DNA from: Diadophis punctatus similis
Lineage: Eukaryota > Chordata > Lepidosauria > Squamata > Dipsadidae
Assembly (NCBI GenBank): GCA_023053685.1
Contig: JALIGW010000001.1
Location: 162,808,547-162,872,546, forward strand
Reading direction: 5' to 3'
Length of the DNA stretch: 64,000 bases
Shown here in pieces: positions 22,660-34,707 of the stretch. Position numbers and translations under genes: made by a program. The notes beneath the pieces are model-generated. The model did no database searches, had not been told where the DNA came from, and was given only the letters and a program-made list of their open reading frames with translations. The first letter of the stretch is position 1, and each line of letters begins with the position of its first letter.

Positions 22660-22815
22660 AGATGAGCAGCCTGAACCACATTAGATATACCGTGCCTACC
22701 GTCCCTATCTTAATGTCCTATTGTCCTCATTTATCTGTACTTTTTTGCTTTTGTTATGTTTATACAAACACCTACTATCTTGTACACGTTTGACAAACAA
22801 ATAAATACATAAATA
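22660..22815 (+). mobile_element. LINE 3' end, family uncertain
   Basis: ATACCGTGCCTACCGTCCCT, then CATTTATCTGTACTTTTTTG, TTATGTTTATACAAACACC and TTTGACAAACAAATAAATAC form a 3' UTR-like end with a short A-rich tail, a pattern common in snake non-LTR elements. I recall a CR1- or R4-like assignment, but this is uncertain. Confidence 0.55.
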
Positions 22816-23279
22816 TACTTGGATTATGATTCCCATTAGATTTAAGTTTTAAAAGCTTCCCACTGAGCTTTAGGCCCTGCTATCTGAGTGGACGGAATTG
22901 GTTTTGGAAGGCCTTAAATTATGCTAAATAGTCCTATAGCAACACTCTGCTTAAGATACATTTTCTTACTGTGATCCCTATTTTCCCTCCAAATTTAAGC
23001 TTCCCAACCCTAATTTTAGCATACAGTATTTTCAGATAGATCATAATTAGTGTCCATGGAAAAACGTTTGCAAGAAATAAGGCAAAATTATACTTTATAT
23101 TTACCTTTAATTTTTTAGCCCAAGTATATGAATGAAGCCAAATGATATCAGTGGACCATATAACATTTGTTCCAGTTTATTGGTAAAGATTTCAGAAATG
23201 TTTTCTCCTGTCCTACATTTTTTCTAGGCAAAGAGAAGGTTACCCACCTCTCCAAGTACTCCCGCCAAATCATCTTTCT

Positions 23280-24128
23280 TCTATATATATAAAAATGGCT
23301 GTATGTTTGTTTGTATGTATGTATGTTCCAGCATAACTCTGGAACGCCTCGAGCAATTTCAACCAAACATGGTACACATATGACTTACTATCTGGCAAAA
23401 AACACTGTGGGGGGTAAGACACCCCTAGCACCCCTAGGAGTGGCCTTTCGGAACAACAGTCATGTTCTGTACACTGAGCCTAGCTCAGCGTTAGGCCGTG
23501 AAACCTCAATCAAAGGCCTCTCTACTGGCCTAATCAGGCTCCCTTCGCTTCGTAGGCCTACTGTGTGAGGGAGGCCTAGGCCTGAGTTGGGGCGAAGGAT
23601 GATCCTGGGAATACAGGCCGAAGCTGTTCCCTGCGAGATCGTACAGGGAGCGAGGCCAGTACAGAGGCCTTTGATTGAGCGCACCACGGTCTAAGCGGAT
23701 CATCCGCCCTCACCTCACAGCTTTGGCCCGTGTTCCCAGGATCATCCTTCGCCCCAACTCATCGCGCAAACGACAGGACCACCCCAACCGAAGTGAACCA
23801 GGTATGGAGGCCAGAGAGGAGACCCAGCCTATTTCAGCAGGGGTGGAGGAGGCGCAGCATGGGCCAACTCAGGGATTTATGTTCCAGTCCCAGGCCTAGT
23901 TTGAGGAAATGGTAAAACGGGTGGTGGCAGAGGCAGAGTGGTGGCGCTTCTAAATACCCCAGCTGTCCACAGGTTCCGTAGCTGGGATTTGAACAAGGTC
24001 CTTATACTTTTAAAACCCTGTAAATAAAATTGCTTTGATTTGACACTATAGATATAATTCATTCCTTTTCCTGTCTAATACAAGATTGAGATAAATAAAT
24101 ACTCAGGCAATGCCGGGTAATCAGCCAG
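23280..24128. mobile_element. Helitron-like non-autonomous element
   Basis: The left end TCTATATATATAAAAATGGC is followed by a TGTTTGTATGTATG stretch. The right end has a hairpin-forming CAGGCAATGCCGGG followed by TAATCAGCCAG. That fits the Helitron rule (5' TC, 3' hairpin then CTRR) if the final CTAG has mutated to CCAG. There is no target duplication, as expected, but the left flank is T rather than the usual A. It sits just downstream of the CLIC5 stop, probably within or near the 3' UTR. The interior has two long interleaved inverted repeats. Confidence 0.5.
23505..23761. repeat. Two interleaved inverted repeats
   Basis: Pair A is 23505-23531 against 23653-23679 (27 bp, one mismatch). 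Pair B is 23583-23619 against 23725-23761 (37 bp, two mismatches). The order along the strand is A, B, A', B'. Confidence 0.9.
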
Positions 24129-24345
24129 TAAATTATAAAACATAATAATTTGGAGTTGTGCTTTCTCTATTCCACACAGTCTTCACCCAGTATTTCATCA
24201 GTGCAATATTGGTCAAGATGCATCCAGAAAAGTTATCAATTTCGTCAAAGTTATCCAACTTCCATACATATATATTTGAAGGCATTCATGGAGAAGCATC
24301 TATAAAACAGGATTTCTTTGGAGAAATGGATCTTGCTGGTTCTGA

Positions 24346-24513
24346 TTAAGATTTGCAAAGCCGTTTAGCTACTTCTGCATAAGCTATTTCAATCTCTTTG
24401 TCTGCAGCACAAGTGTTGATGAATTCATCCCGAGCATAAGCATTGTTCAGGTATTGCCACAGTCTTGTCATGTCTGCTGGGAATTCATAATTTCGATATT
24501 TCTTTGTTACAAT
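24346..24513 (-). CDS. CLIC5: CLIC5 exon 6, C-terminal coding part with stop
   Basis: Acceptor ATTTTAG is followed by 55 codons and TAA (24346-24348). The segments read [55 protein letters not shown]. The [10 protein letters not shown] and IE.AYA.VAKRL motifs are the CLIC C-terminal signature. Differences from mammalian CLIC5 as I recall it: IVTKKYR for IVAKKYR in the basic stretch that in CLIC4 acts as a nuclear-localisation signal, [11 protein letters not shown] for DIPAEMTGLWR, and RLCKS for RLSRS, which adds a C-terminal cysteine. The 3' UTR continues to lower coordinates; its end was not located. An AATAAA-type signal on the minus strand (23176-23181) lies beyond the Helitron-like element and is only a candidate. 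Confidence 0.95.
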   Translation of the reverse strand: MVTKKYRNYEFPADMTRLWQYLNNAYARDEFINTCAADKEIEIAYAEVAKRLCKS

Positions 24514-24649
24514 CTAAAATGAAAATGGAGGGCTTTAATACTTATAAATATTATTGATTTTATTAGATACAAAAGAAAGGAAATGACGTTTTACAATGGC
24601 ATTGTTGAGCTTGACACAAGGATGAGTTTTTTGCCACTGAATATGCTTA

Positions 24650-24801
24650 TTTTTGTTTAAAGTTGTTACTGATGGTTATATGTTTATATCTTGGGTTTTA
24701 ACTTGTTTTTTGTTGGATTGTTATGAGCTGCCCAGAATAACTTAAGTGAGATGGACAGCTAAACAAACAAACAAACAAACAAACAAACAAACAAACAAAC
24801 A
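24650..24801 (+). mobile_element. L2-type LINE 3' tip with (AAAC)10 tail
   Basis: TTGTTATGAGCTGCCCAGAA and TAAGTGAGATGGACAGCTAA are a variant of the LINE end TGAGCCGCCCAGAGT...GATGGGCGGC. It is followed by ten AAAC units (24761-24801). It lies inside CLIC5 intron 5. Confidence 0.7.
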
Positions 24802-24827
24802 ATATCTATAGTTAAAGAACGAAAGCC

Positions 24828-25065
24828 AGTTTGGTGTAATGTTTAAGGAAACAGACAAGAAACTAAAAAATTGTGAATTCTAGCTCTGCCTTAGGTATCC
24901 ACCCAGCTGGATGACTTTGGATTGTCACTCTCTCTCAGCCCTAGGCAGGAGACAATGGCAATCTACTTCAAGAAATATTGTCTAGAAAACTATGAGGATT
25001 CATCCAAGCAGTCTCCAGATATCAACACTGGCTAAAAGACACACATACACACAAAAAGAGCAGGA
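24828..25065 (+). mobile_element. tRNA-derived SINE, diverged
   Basis: Head AGCCAGTTTGGTGTAATG; body ATTCTAGCTCTGCCTTAGGT, CACTCTCTCTCAGCCCTAGG and GACAATGGCAATCTACTTCA; end TCCAAGCAGTCTCCAGATAT with an ACACAC tail. Located in CLIC5 intron 5. Confidence 0.75.
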
Positions 25066-25799
25066 CTTGTGGCACAGCAATGCTTTCACTATTTAGATGA
25101 AACATTAACAATACAATAAGTTAGAAACTGTAGACACAATGTATTAATTTTGACAGAAAAGAACTAAATCAGGAGAGAGATAAGTATGTGCCTAATTCTG
25201 CCAATAGAGGCCAGTAAGCCTTCAGGAATCTTAACCAATAGTTTCAAATCAAATTAACTAAATGATAATAGTATTAATTGTCTCTGGTATATATAATTAG
25301 CTTTATGGAAACCTAGAAAATACATTTAGACAGATTGGCTTACTTTACATAATTTATCTTACTGAATAGCATGAAGAGGTGTCTGTGCTGAATTTATTTG
25401 CCAAACATCAATGTTAATTAGATGCCTTTTGCAGAATCTGAAGTATCTTCTGCCCTATTTACGTCTTTACACTATAAATTTTTTTAAAATACATATATGA
25501 CAGCAAAATGATAACCATGGTTCTGTATAATTTAAATAAACAGGTTTTGCCAATTATTGTGCATCCTGTTTTCTTTGACATGCCTCCATCTGCCACTATT
25601 GTCTAACACGTGGGGGAAATGCATAATTTTTACAGTAACTTTTATGTCTTCATTCACTCATCTTTTTTTCTCTCTCCCAAATTTCAGAAAGAAAATGCTT
25701 CACCTATAGGATGCTTTGGAACCTATGACTTATCATTCATTGAAAAAAGCCTAAATGATGACCTTTGGCCAGCATGAAGCCAAGCCTCCCCCAAATTTG

Positions 25800-25925
25800 A
25801 CTTCTTCCAGATGTGTGAACTTCAAGTTACAGAATCCTCAACAAGGTCATGCTGGCTGCGAAATTCTTGGCATTGGTGTTCCCACATCTGGAGGACAGCT
25901 AGTTGAGGAAGCCTTCTTCAGCTAT
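25800..25925. mobile_element. Diverged palindromic MITE (same type as 55009-55152)
   Basis: Left CTTCCAGATGTGTGAACTTC and right CCCACATCTGGAGGACAGC with a GTCATGCTGGCTGCGAAATT centre correspond to the palindromic family, strongly decayed. Confidence 0.5.
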
Positions 25926-26119
25926 GCCAAAATGTTTGACATGACTATTTTAGTCTAGAATCTGCCATAAACTCCTGTAAAGAAAGGTGTTTAGAGATTT
26001 TTCAAATTTGTACATCCTGGAAAGGTTGTTTTAGTCCCATGTAAAATATATATTTAACCTGGAAAAATACACTTGACTTCTGAAGCTATATGAATTATGA
26101 AACTATTATTTTCCAGGAT

Positions 26120-26460
26120 GCTTCATGTTTCAGAAAGGATGTAGAATGATAGAGGTGGAAGGGGCCACTTAAGACATCAAGTCCATTCTTGTGCAAGGAT
26201 TGAAACTGAAATATCTGTAACAAATGGCTGTCTATTATATCTGTTTCAGTACTTGTATTGAAAGGGTAATGAGTAATTAGTTCCATTATTAATTGTTCTT
26301 GCTGTCGGAAAATGTTTGCTACACCCTTCCATTATTTGAAGAATGGTGTTCTATTCCCACTTAACATTCTACTCTCAAAACTAAACATTCCAGTTTCTTC
26401 ATTTTCTCTTCATAGGACTTGGCTTCTCGTCCAATGATCATCCTGTTTTTATCCATAGTA
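26120..26460 (-). mobile_element. CR1 LINE 3' end, antisense
   Basis: GTAGAATGATAGAGGTGGAA is followed by GGCTGTCTATTATATCTG, TTGTTCTTGCTGTCGGAAAA and TTTCTTCATTTTCTCTTCAT. This matches the antisense CR1 order (GGTTGGAAGGG, TGGCTGTCCA, CTGTCAGGAAAT). Located in CLIC5 intron 5. Confidence 0.7.
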
Positions 26461-27156
26461 TCCATATTAGGGATGAAGAAATGCCCCATGAAAGAGTACA
26501 AAGCTTATCTGTAATTCTTCTGTCTGACCATTCTGATTTTAAGACTATAATAAAGATTTAAGATTAAAAAGTATTCTTTTTCTATTTCCCTGAACTTGTT
26601 GCAAATTTTCTGGCACTTTTTAAAGAATAGTAGCCAAAACAATTACAACATTTGAGGTAGACTCTGACCACCTCAAATATTACAGTGCCACCTCAAATAC
26701 TGAAGAACCAGACGTATTTCCTAAGATGTGAAACCTATTTTTTTTCCAGGTATATCACACTATTGACTCACATGCAGTTTAGAAGTAAAGTCCCCTTTAA
26801 GTCAAGCTTAAATGAAAAAAGGCTACTTGAGTAAGATTTGGGTAGATTGGCAGGTGGCATTGGAGCCAATTAGGGATCTATTATTGTTGTTTGAAAATCT
26901 TAAGCAAGACTAAGAGTTATACTCCTGATTTCATCAGTCTTCAATATGCTTGGGTAGTACCTTGATGAATGAAGTTGCTATATGTTTACAGGCTCTTCAA
27001 CTCATTCAAAGGAAACCTAATTATCTATGTAAGGCTATTCTGAACTTCTCTCTCCTAACGGAAGTGGGAAACATGTAGTATAAATGGTTCTTAGTAGCAA
27101 CCAACTACTGTTGGTATTTGAGTTTCAGGTCTGTCATGGATATGAGAGCATTTCAC

Positions 27157-27338
27157 CTTGGCAACATGAAGCTTGGGCAGGAGGTTACAGTCTGCAAGGG
27201 TCAGCTCCTCCCCATCAAGAAACTTGCGTTTTGAAACTCTTTCCTCTTCAGTGTTGCTTGTGTCTATCTCTTCAGGTAAAGGATTTCTCAGATAGTCATC
27301 CAGTTTCTTCAAAGCCTTTGTTAACCCTCTCTCAAGAC
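27157..27338 (-). CDS. CLIC5: CLIC5 exon 5 (182 bp)
   Basis: GT at the start joins the A from exon 4 to give Ser. The exon then reads [60 protein letters not shown]. The acceptor is preceded by a pyrimidine tract (CTTCTTCTTTCTAATTATTAAG, shown here in part as TTCTTTCTAATTATTAAG); the donor is AAG|GTGAAA. The [17 protein letters not shown] block is the most conserved part of CLIC C-domains. The acidic loop between PLPEEID and RKFLDG ([11 protein letters not shown]) differs from the mammalian sequence and is the usual variable foot loop. The reading frame runs on past the donor without a stop for some 20 codons, so an ORF finder will overextend this exon. Confidence 0.96.
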
Positions 27339-28679
27339 CTTAATAATTAGAAAGAAGAAGTGGTTAAATCAACTGTATACTTAAATCTATGACAAAATGG
27401 AGAACGGTATAAACCAGAATGATGACAATGCCTGTAATATTAGAGTGGCTGCCCTAGCCTATAAACATCCACACTATTAGCAATATGTTTGGATTGCCAA
27501 GGACTGAAAACAGAACATATCAAAGTAACTTACAAAAAATATAAAACACATTGACAATGGAACTTTGTTTTTTTTAAAAAGAAGTAAATCAAATTCAGGT
27601 CAAAACAAGACTACATTAATCAGATTGGATGAGGAAAACATACCATAAACTTACTTTATTAGAGGCCAGAGGCCAAAAACTGTACATAAGAAGCATGTTA
27701 CAAAGGAAAATTAGTGATTAACTCTATAAATGTTCTATATAATATAGACCTGCAAGAGTCAGATCCCAAGACTTTTAGTAGAAATTCCAACTGAGCAAAA
27801 CTTAATTGAGTTACAGTTAACAGGGAACTTACGGTATACCTTCTCTGTAGTACTAAAAAATATTATGTGAAACCTTGATTGGCCAAGGCTGTAATGGCTC
27901 TGGAGGTAAAATTCTATGAATCTATCCGTGATAATCAAAGTATATGGAAGATTGTTATTTGAAATGTAAGAACGGTAAATGGTAAAGAGCATAAATTAAT
28001 ACGTCATGAAAAAAACCCTGAAATATCAATTTCAGTATCAGATTAGGAATTCAGAGTTTGATGACAATTGTATGTTAATGAATGATGATAATGGAAGATC
28101 CAAAAACTAGTTTTGAGGAAACCTGTTGAATATTCTGAATAAACCACAGAAAAAATGATTTCTGAGAAATTAGAGGGGGAAAATGATTCTGTTATATGAA
28201 AGATCCCATTTCCCTAAAATAGGCAGGAATGAGAAAGAGAGTACAAATTGGGCTATTTGGAGAACCAAGAATAAATACAAATGATGATTGGGACAATTTG
28301 TTTAGGAAATGGTTTGTAATTTTCAAATATAAGCATAAATCTGTTAATATATACATATGGCAAAGGAATATAAATCTAAAAGCATGATTGATTTCTTTAT
28401 GATTGAAGACTAAGAGAATTAGTGAGGGAAAAAACAGGAGCCATAAAAGTTTCTGAATGTGGAATATCGTTTTGTTAAACTTGCAAGATTGGATTTTGGG
28501 AAGAGAGTTTCTTTTTAAAAAAAGAATGATACTGGGTTGCAAGCAGAGCTATTGCAAGAAAAGGGAGTCTTGAATGAAAAGTATCAAAAGATAGATCAAT
28601 CTCTCAACATAATTACAAAGTAGAATAAAAAATAAACATAAATAAAGATGTAGAAGCTGCTGGGAACAAAATACTATTC

Positions 28680-29074
28680 AGGTGGTCCTCAACGTATGAC
28701 TGTTCACTTAACAATGGCTCAAGTTAGGACAGCCTTTGAAAAAAGTGACTTACAACCTGTCCTCAAAGTTATGTCCATAGCACCATGCTATGGACATTTC
28801 ATGAGACTGAAATTCATGCGCTTGGTAATTGCTCACATTTATGATGAATGCAGCATTTTGCAGTCAAATGGTCATGAATTATAACCTTCCCAGTCAGCTT
28901 CTGACAATTGTATTGAATTGAATTGAACTTTAATTAGCCAAGTGATTTGCTTAACAACCACAGTAAAAATAGTCATAAAATCTGGTCCACTAACACGATG
29001 ACTTGTTTAATGACTGTATCACTTAGCAACCAAAACTCCAGTCCCTCATAAGTAAGTAACCCAGCACTACCTGC
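28680..29074. mobile_element. MITE of the CAGGTAGTCCTC family
   Basis: Left CAGGTGGTCCTCAACGTATG and right, inverted, CAGGTAGTGCTGGGTTACTT are inverted-repeat termini. The interior has the family words CACTTAACAATGGCTC, TGCTTAACAACCACAG and CACTTAGCAACCAAAAC. Related copies are at 52652-53855 and 62373-62753. The superfamily is not clear from the sequence. Located in CLIC5 intron 4. Confidence 0.65.
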
Positions 29075-29094
29075 AGAAGTGTAATGAGAAGGAT

Positions 29095-29235
29095 GCATAG
29101 AATAGAATGGGCTGGAAGGGACCTTGGAGGTCTTCTAGTCCAGCCTCCTGCTCAAGCTGGAGAACCTATATCATTTCAGATAAGTGACTGTTTAGTCTCT
29201 TCTTAAAAACCTCCAGTGATGGAGCCCCTCAGGAT
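29095..29235 (-). mobile_element. CR1 LINE 3' tip, antisense
   Basis: GCTGGAAGGGACCTTGGAGG, CCAGCCTCCTGCTCAAGCTG, ATATCATTTCAGATAAGTGA and AAAAACCTCCAGTGATGGAG are CR1 diagnostic words in antisense order. Intron 4. Confidence 0.9.
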
Positions 29236-29479
29236 GAAAAAGAATGTTTGGTGGGATTACGTGAAAGAGGATGTGAAGAAAAAATGTATATAAGAGAATG
29301 ATTGCTGCAAATAATGAATAAAAATATTGCATAGTATTATAGAGAGAACAAGATCATTACAAAAACGTACCTATGGAGAACAAAGAATGGTTAAAATTAA
29401 GAGGCAGAAAAAAGGCAGAATAATTTTGACAGAAATAAAAATGCTTTGGAAGTTGCTGAAGAGCTAAACAAGGAATCTT

Positions 29480-30175
29480 AAGCAGGATGAATGGAATTAA
29501 AATAAAAGTGATGAAATTATTTGGGATGAAACTGAAGAAAAGCTGAAAGGAGTCCTTTGGAGATTTATATAAAGATGGTAATGAAACGTCAAATAATGGA
29601 ATTGAAACAAATGCTACAAATGTTAGTGTTGTGGGGAGGATGAAAAGCAAGTCATAAATGATGTGAAAATGTGGACATATGTAAGCCTGCAGATGTAGAT
29701 GGTAATTTGTCAAAGGCTGAAATATGGATATGGTTTGCTCAGGCAGTGGCTGTGTGACTTGATTAACATGTGTGTGAGGGATCAATCTGTGCCTGATGAT
29801 TGAAAGAATGTTGTCACTGTTCTCCTATTCAAAGGGGAAAGGCACAAATGAATAAAAAAATTACATGGGGATTAGATTGTTACATGTGCTTGGGAAGATG
29901 TTTGGCAGGATTCTGATCAAAAAAAGCACAAGAAATGACAATAATCAAAATCTGGGAAGTGCAGTGTGTCTTTCTGCTAAGGGAAGAGTGTAAAATTTTT
30001 GACCCTCAGTGAAGAAGAATGTCTGAATACAAGAAAGAAGTGTTATTGTACATTAGCTTATGATAAAGTCTACAGGGAAAATTATGGAACATTGCCTTAA
30101 TAGGAAGTTGAAGATTGGTTGCTGAATACAATAAAAGTAGTGGGAACAACAAATGAATGCAGTACGAGAAGTAAA
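29480..30175 (+). pseudogene. Decayed non-LTR retrotransposon reverse transcriptase
   Basis: Translated fragments interrupted by stops keep reverse-transcriptase order. DLINMCVRDQSVPDD, a stop where Trp is expected, and KNVVTVLLFKGERHK occur at about 29757-29850. TLAYDKVYRENYGTL follows at 30050-30095, matching the family pattern DDWKxxVIVPLYKGKG...DLEKAYDRVDRE. Many stops and frame shifts make it a relic. Located in CLIC5 intron 4. Confidence 0.7.
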
Positions 30176-30240
30176 TAGATAAAAAATTACCAGGGAAAAT
30201 ATGTGTTAGTCCTTTAGTTTTTAATGCATTTCTGTCAAAT

Positions 30241-30491
30241 TTATTTATTTTATTTATTTTGTGAGATTTATATACCGCCTCACAGTGCAAGCACTTTCTA
30301 AGCGGTTTACACCAGTAAACAATGTATATTTATATTGCCCCCAACAATTTGGGTCCTCATTTTACCTACATCGGAAGGATGGAAGGCTGAGTCAACCTTG
30401 AGCCGGTGAGATTTGAACCGCTGACCTGCGGATCACAGTCAGCTAAAGTGACCTGCAGTACTGCCTCTAACCGCTGTGCCACCTCGGCTCA
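30241..30491 (-). mobile_element. tRNA-derived SINE (GCTATT family), antisense
   Basis: Antisense body words are ATATACCGCCTCACAGTG, TTTGGGTCCTCATTTTACCT, CATCGGAAGGATGGAAGGCT and GTGCCACCTCGGCTC, with an ATTT-rich tail on the low-coordinate side. It is nearly full length, in CLIC5 intron 4. Confidence 0.92.
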
Positions 30492-33400
30492 AAAAATGCC
30501 AACTGAATTATTGTAGTGAGGATATAGGTGTTTTAATTGTGGACAGAATCTTACATGTACATTTAGATGTAGATAATGGCATGTTTTTTCAATGAAAATA
30601 TTTAATTGCAGTGAATATTACAGACTTCCCTCCTCTCCTGAAATGGCTACTTAGTCACAGGTTTTCTGAAACTATGAGTTGCATTATCATTTCATTTCTG
30701 ATAGAGATACAGAATTCATGGCAGATTTTTGGAAAACCCTGGTTCATCTCTAACATATAAACCTCTAGCTATTTTGTGTTCATTGCCTACAATCATAGAA
30801 ACATTCATAGGGAGGGGTCAGGAGGGGAATTATTAAATCAGCATCATGCCACTGTAACACAAACCTCCACTCCATTTGCACATCTTTGAAGACATTGCAT
30901 GCACATACGAAAGGAGTGGGGTTTGCATTATAACAGCATGATAACTTTAATAAATGAATTAATAATAAGCAAATGAGGCTTCTTTCATCATTTTGACAAA
31001 ATACTCCATTTCTAAAGATATGTTCCCATAGATAGATGGAAAAACATAGAGAACAAATGCCACCCTAGAGCAATAATGCCATTGCTAAACAAATCACCAG
31101 CAAGAAATTGGCCTGATAATCTAACCTATGACTAAGTTTGCTTATTATAACTGGGTTCATGCTTCTATTCAGATGTTACAATTTCAGGCCATCTTCAGTG
31201 AGCACCCATATTCGGAAAAGTTGGAAGCCAAGAATTTAAATCCTGGAGCAGGAATGCACACAGTTCAATTTCTCTGTTCACCAGTGGGCACATCTTCTAT
31301 GCATACGTAACTACTATCGTGTCTGCAATAAAGCAACTTGTCTAGCCATGCCATGTCTGCCAGTTTCTGCTGCAAGCAAATTCCTGAATATGAGATTTAG
31401 TGTTGGGAGAGATTTATTACTGAGCCAGGCATGAAGTCTGCCAATTTCAGCCTAAATAGAAATTTAAATCCAGATTTCTAGGGCTGTAATCCAAAATTCT
31501 ATCACTGACATACTGGACGTACTCCTGCAATTCTGGGTCTTGCAACAATAAGCTTCTGCCTTATGCAGATTAAGCACCACTGGGATATTGCATCTGCACT
31601 GTATTACAGAATTGTTAGTTTTGGCCATATTTCAAAATGCAAACCGGGTTTCATTTCCTTTTCCAGGATTGTCTTCCCTTTCTAAAATATTATGTAAAAT
31701 ATCTTCTTCACATTAAAAGGAACACTGATACCAAGTTTAATATTTATCATTATTTCATACCAAACAATTTGAATTGTGATGCTAAAATTCTAACCACTGG
31801 AATGGTAATGATTTACAAAGAACTTTCAGTAGTATATAAATGATCTAGTATCAAATTCACCATAACAAGATGCAACGTGGCCAAAGTATCTCTCCTGCCA
31901 CGAAGATCCTTATTCATCAACAAACTTGTATTTAATTACGGTAACTGTAATTCTATGTCCATTACATATAGGCTTGATTCCCATTAAAAAACAATGAGGC
32001 ATCATATCTGAATAATGCAGTTATTTATCGGCAATTTTTAAATAGGAAAAACCCTCAAAGAAAAGCACAAACTGAACCTAAACACCAGACCTGAAATGAT
32101 GCCAAAATCTAAAATTAGATTATTAGAAAATTCTACTGGTTTTGTTGAGGATCCAGGCTTAGAATGATTGATTTCGGGAGGCTCGTACATAAAGCAAAAT
32201 CTGCAAAAATGTCATACTCATATTCATGCCTGAAGGGGCACACATGGTAAGAGATAAGAATCTTGATACTAATGAAACAATAAACCAGAAGAAATGGATA
32301 GTTTAACAATTCTTGAAAAGCACCCAAGAGCCAAGGAACAAGCAATCAGAAGCTCCTAGAACCCCTCTCCTAATCGTCCAGGGGCCTGAGCCTCTTGCTC
32401 AAAGACAAATCAAAATTGCTATAGCTGTTCAGCAAAGGAGAGAGGGAGAGGCTCAACCACTGACTGGCATTTTGCATGTCTTCCTGGATGCAAGGCTTCA
32501 TTCTGGAAGGAGAAACTAAGCTGAGCAGAGTATTAGTGTATATATATAGAGAGAGAAACTGACAGCACTAAAGACCACAACCACTACCAGTGATCTACTT
32601 TTTTTTTTACTACTGCATCCCCTATCCATGAACATCAGTGTATGTGTGTGATGTACCCACATCCACGTGCACCCACATATTTTCGTAGATCTTTTCTGAA
32701 TTTAATTTTTAAAACTAAGAACATAAAAAATCTGGATCAGGTCAAAAGCTCAAATCCAGGATTCATAGCTCCATCTCCCAGTTAACCAACCAAGTCCATT
32801 CAGGAGGTTCACAGATCTGGACAGGCAGCCTTTTCCATTTTCAGTTTCAAGCAACTAATATTTAGAATGTGCTACCTATGATTTCAGAGACAGCTGTCTG
32901 GCTTCAGGATCTTGATGTTTTTCATGGGCCAAAAAGTGCCAACCACACCAATTGCTTTAAGAAGTTCTGAAGTAGCTAAATTGGGGGGGGGGGGCTATTA
33001 AATACACAAACTTCCTGGGATTATTACTATTGAAAAAGTTGAAGTAGGAAGATCAGTATAGTCTCACCATAATACAAGGAGGAAGAAAAAAAGCAGCAGT
33101 AACCCATTTTAAAAGACTCCAAGCAATCAACTCCTCCCCCATCCTCTTTCCTCCTCCTCCTCCTCAGGGTTGTTGGAAAACAAAACATGCTCCGGAGCCA
33201 CAATCTGTTTGTCAATTAGAGGGGAAAACCAAATCAGCTTCCAAATGATTTCTGTGTGTGATAATGTCCAGAGAATGCTCTGCTTTGAAGCATTGGAATT
33301 CATATTAGTTCTTCCTCTATTAACAGCCAATATTGCCCCCCACACACACAGAGGCGAAACATTTTAGGGGGGGTGTCTATTTGCAGCCCTCTGTTTTCCT

Positions 33401-34494
33401 GGCCGCCTTTCCCATATTTTAGATAAAGACTAAGAGAATAAGAGAATAGGGTAGAAACCCCCTTTCTAAAACAACCAAAGAAAAAGCTTTCTTCCTTTCT
33501 GATTTTTGAATTCTATTTTCAGGGCCTGGTGATCACACTAAGCTTCGATTTTGGACGATGTGATGGCATGGCCAGAAGTACCTTTTAGGAGGGCCCTGCG
33601 TTGCACATCTTGTTGCTAGTCATACTTGTCATTTTAAAAAGAAAAGCTAAAACGGACTGAAGTGTTGCCAGGTTCTCAAACAAAAGTGTTACTATCTCTT
33701 TTTAGTCAGCTCATAAATTGAATTTTTACAGACATTCTCCTGTCAGAATAATTTCCTTCAGCTGCTTTTTTCTTCATGAGGCACATATTAAATGGTAATG
33801 ATGGCAATGGAACTAAAATGCTATTATGAGAGCAACCCTGGAAATCCTAAAAAATCAATTGGGTTTTAGAATAATAACACCTGAAGAATGAAAGATTTTT
33901 CTCTCACAGCCAGGAAGAAATTATATTATTTTGTTTTAACCTCCCCTCCAAAATCAACTTATTTATTTAACGTAATTTAACTCAATTTGATTTTTGAAAT
34001 CCTGGCTCAACCAATCAGTGTCTACTTTTGACCATCTGCTTCATATTTTCAGTTGGAGATTGCCAAATGGAAGTGGGATGGGAGCATGAAACACAGAGCC
34101 ATGCTTTGTACTCCAAGTCCTGAAGCAGGGACCAAGAGCACCCATCTTTTTAGGAGTTTTAATTTCTTGAAGGAATGGACTCTTTCATCTTTACCAGTGA
34201 TCTGGTTCAGTTCTGAGACATTCCTGTTTAATTGTTACATGCAGTGTGAGAAACTTCACAGGTTGTGGCATGTTGCCATTATTTTTAACTCCCTCAGTCC
34301 TCAGAAGCAGTTGGGAGGACTTAGGATTGTCTTCCCTTCTGTCAGCTTGAAATTAGATGGAGCTTTCAATGCTTTGCCTAGAGATGCCTCAGATTTAGTA
34401 GCCACAAAATTCCTTTCATCTTCTCCCCTAGTACTTCATCACAAGAGAAAGAAAAAAAAGTTTTCTCCTTTTTCTTAATTCTATTTTATTAAAG
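30492..34494. other. Intron 4 interior, no recognised feature
   Basis: About 4 kb without a gene or clear transposon. There is a poly-G run at 32984-32993 and short TATATA/GAGAGA stretches near 32540. Confidence 0.4.
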
Positions 34495-34529
34495 AGGAAG
34501 GAAGGAAGGAAGGAAGGAAGGAAGGAAGG
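34495..34529. repeat. (GGAA)n microsatellite
   Basis: About nine GGAA units. Confidence 0.95.
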
Positions 34530-34707
34530 TGGATGGCCCACTAGCATTCCTGCTCATCCCGTTAAATACAGAAGCGAACTGACTCTGCCCCTTTGTTCAG
34601 GATACTGAATGGACACTTCAAACCCATCAAACTAGCATTTCTCTTTCAGGACCTGAAATTCAGAGCTAGGAGGGAGTGTGAAGCAACAGTTCCTTTCAGT
34701 GGGAAAA

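Noticed and set aside
29357..29785. 142-codon minus-strand open frame
   Set aside because: It is antisense to the reverse-transcriptase relic and Phe/Leu/Ile-rich because of AT composition.
34053..34478. 141-codon plus-strand open frame in intron 4
   Set aside because: No domain, no codon bias that I can see, and it ends in a low-complexity Lys-rich run.
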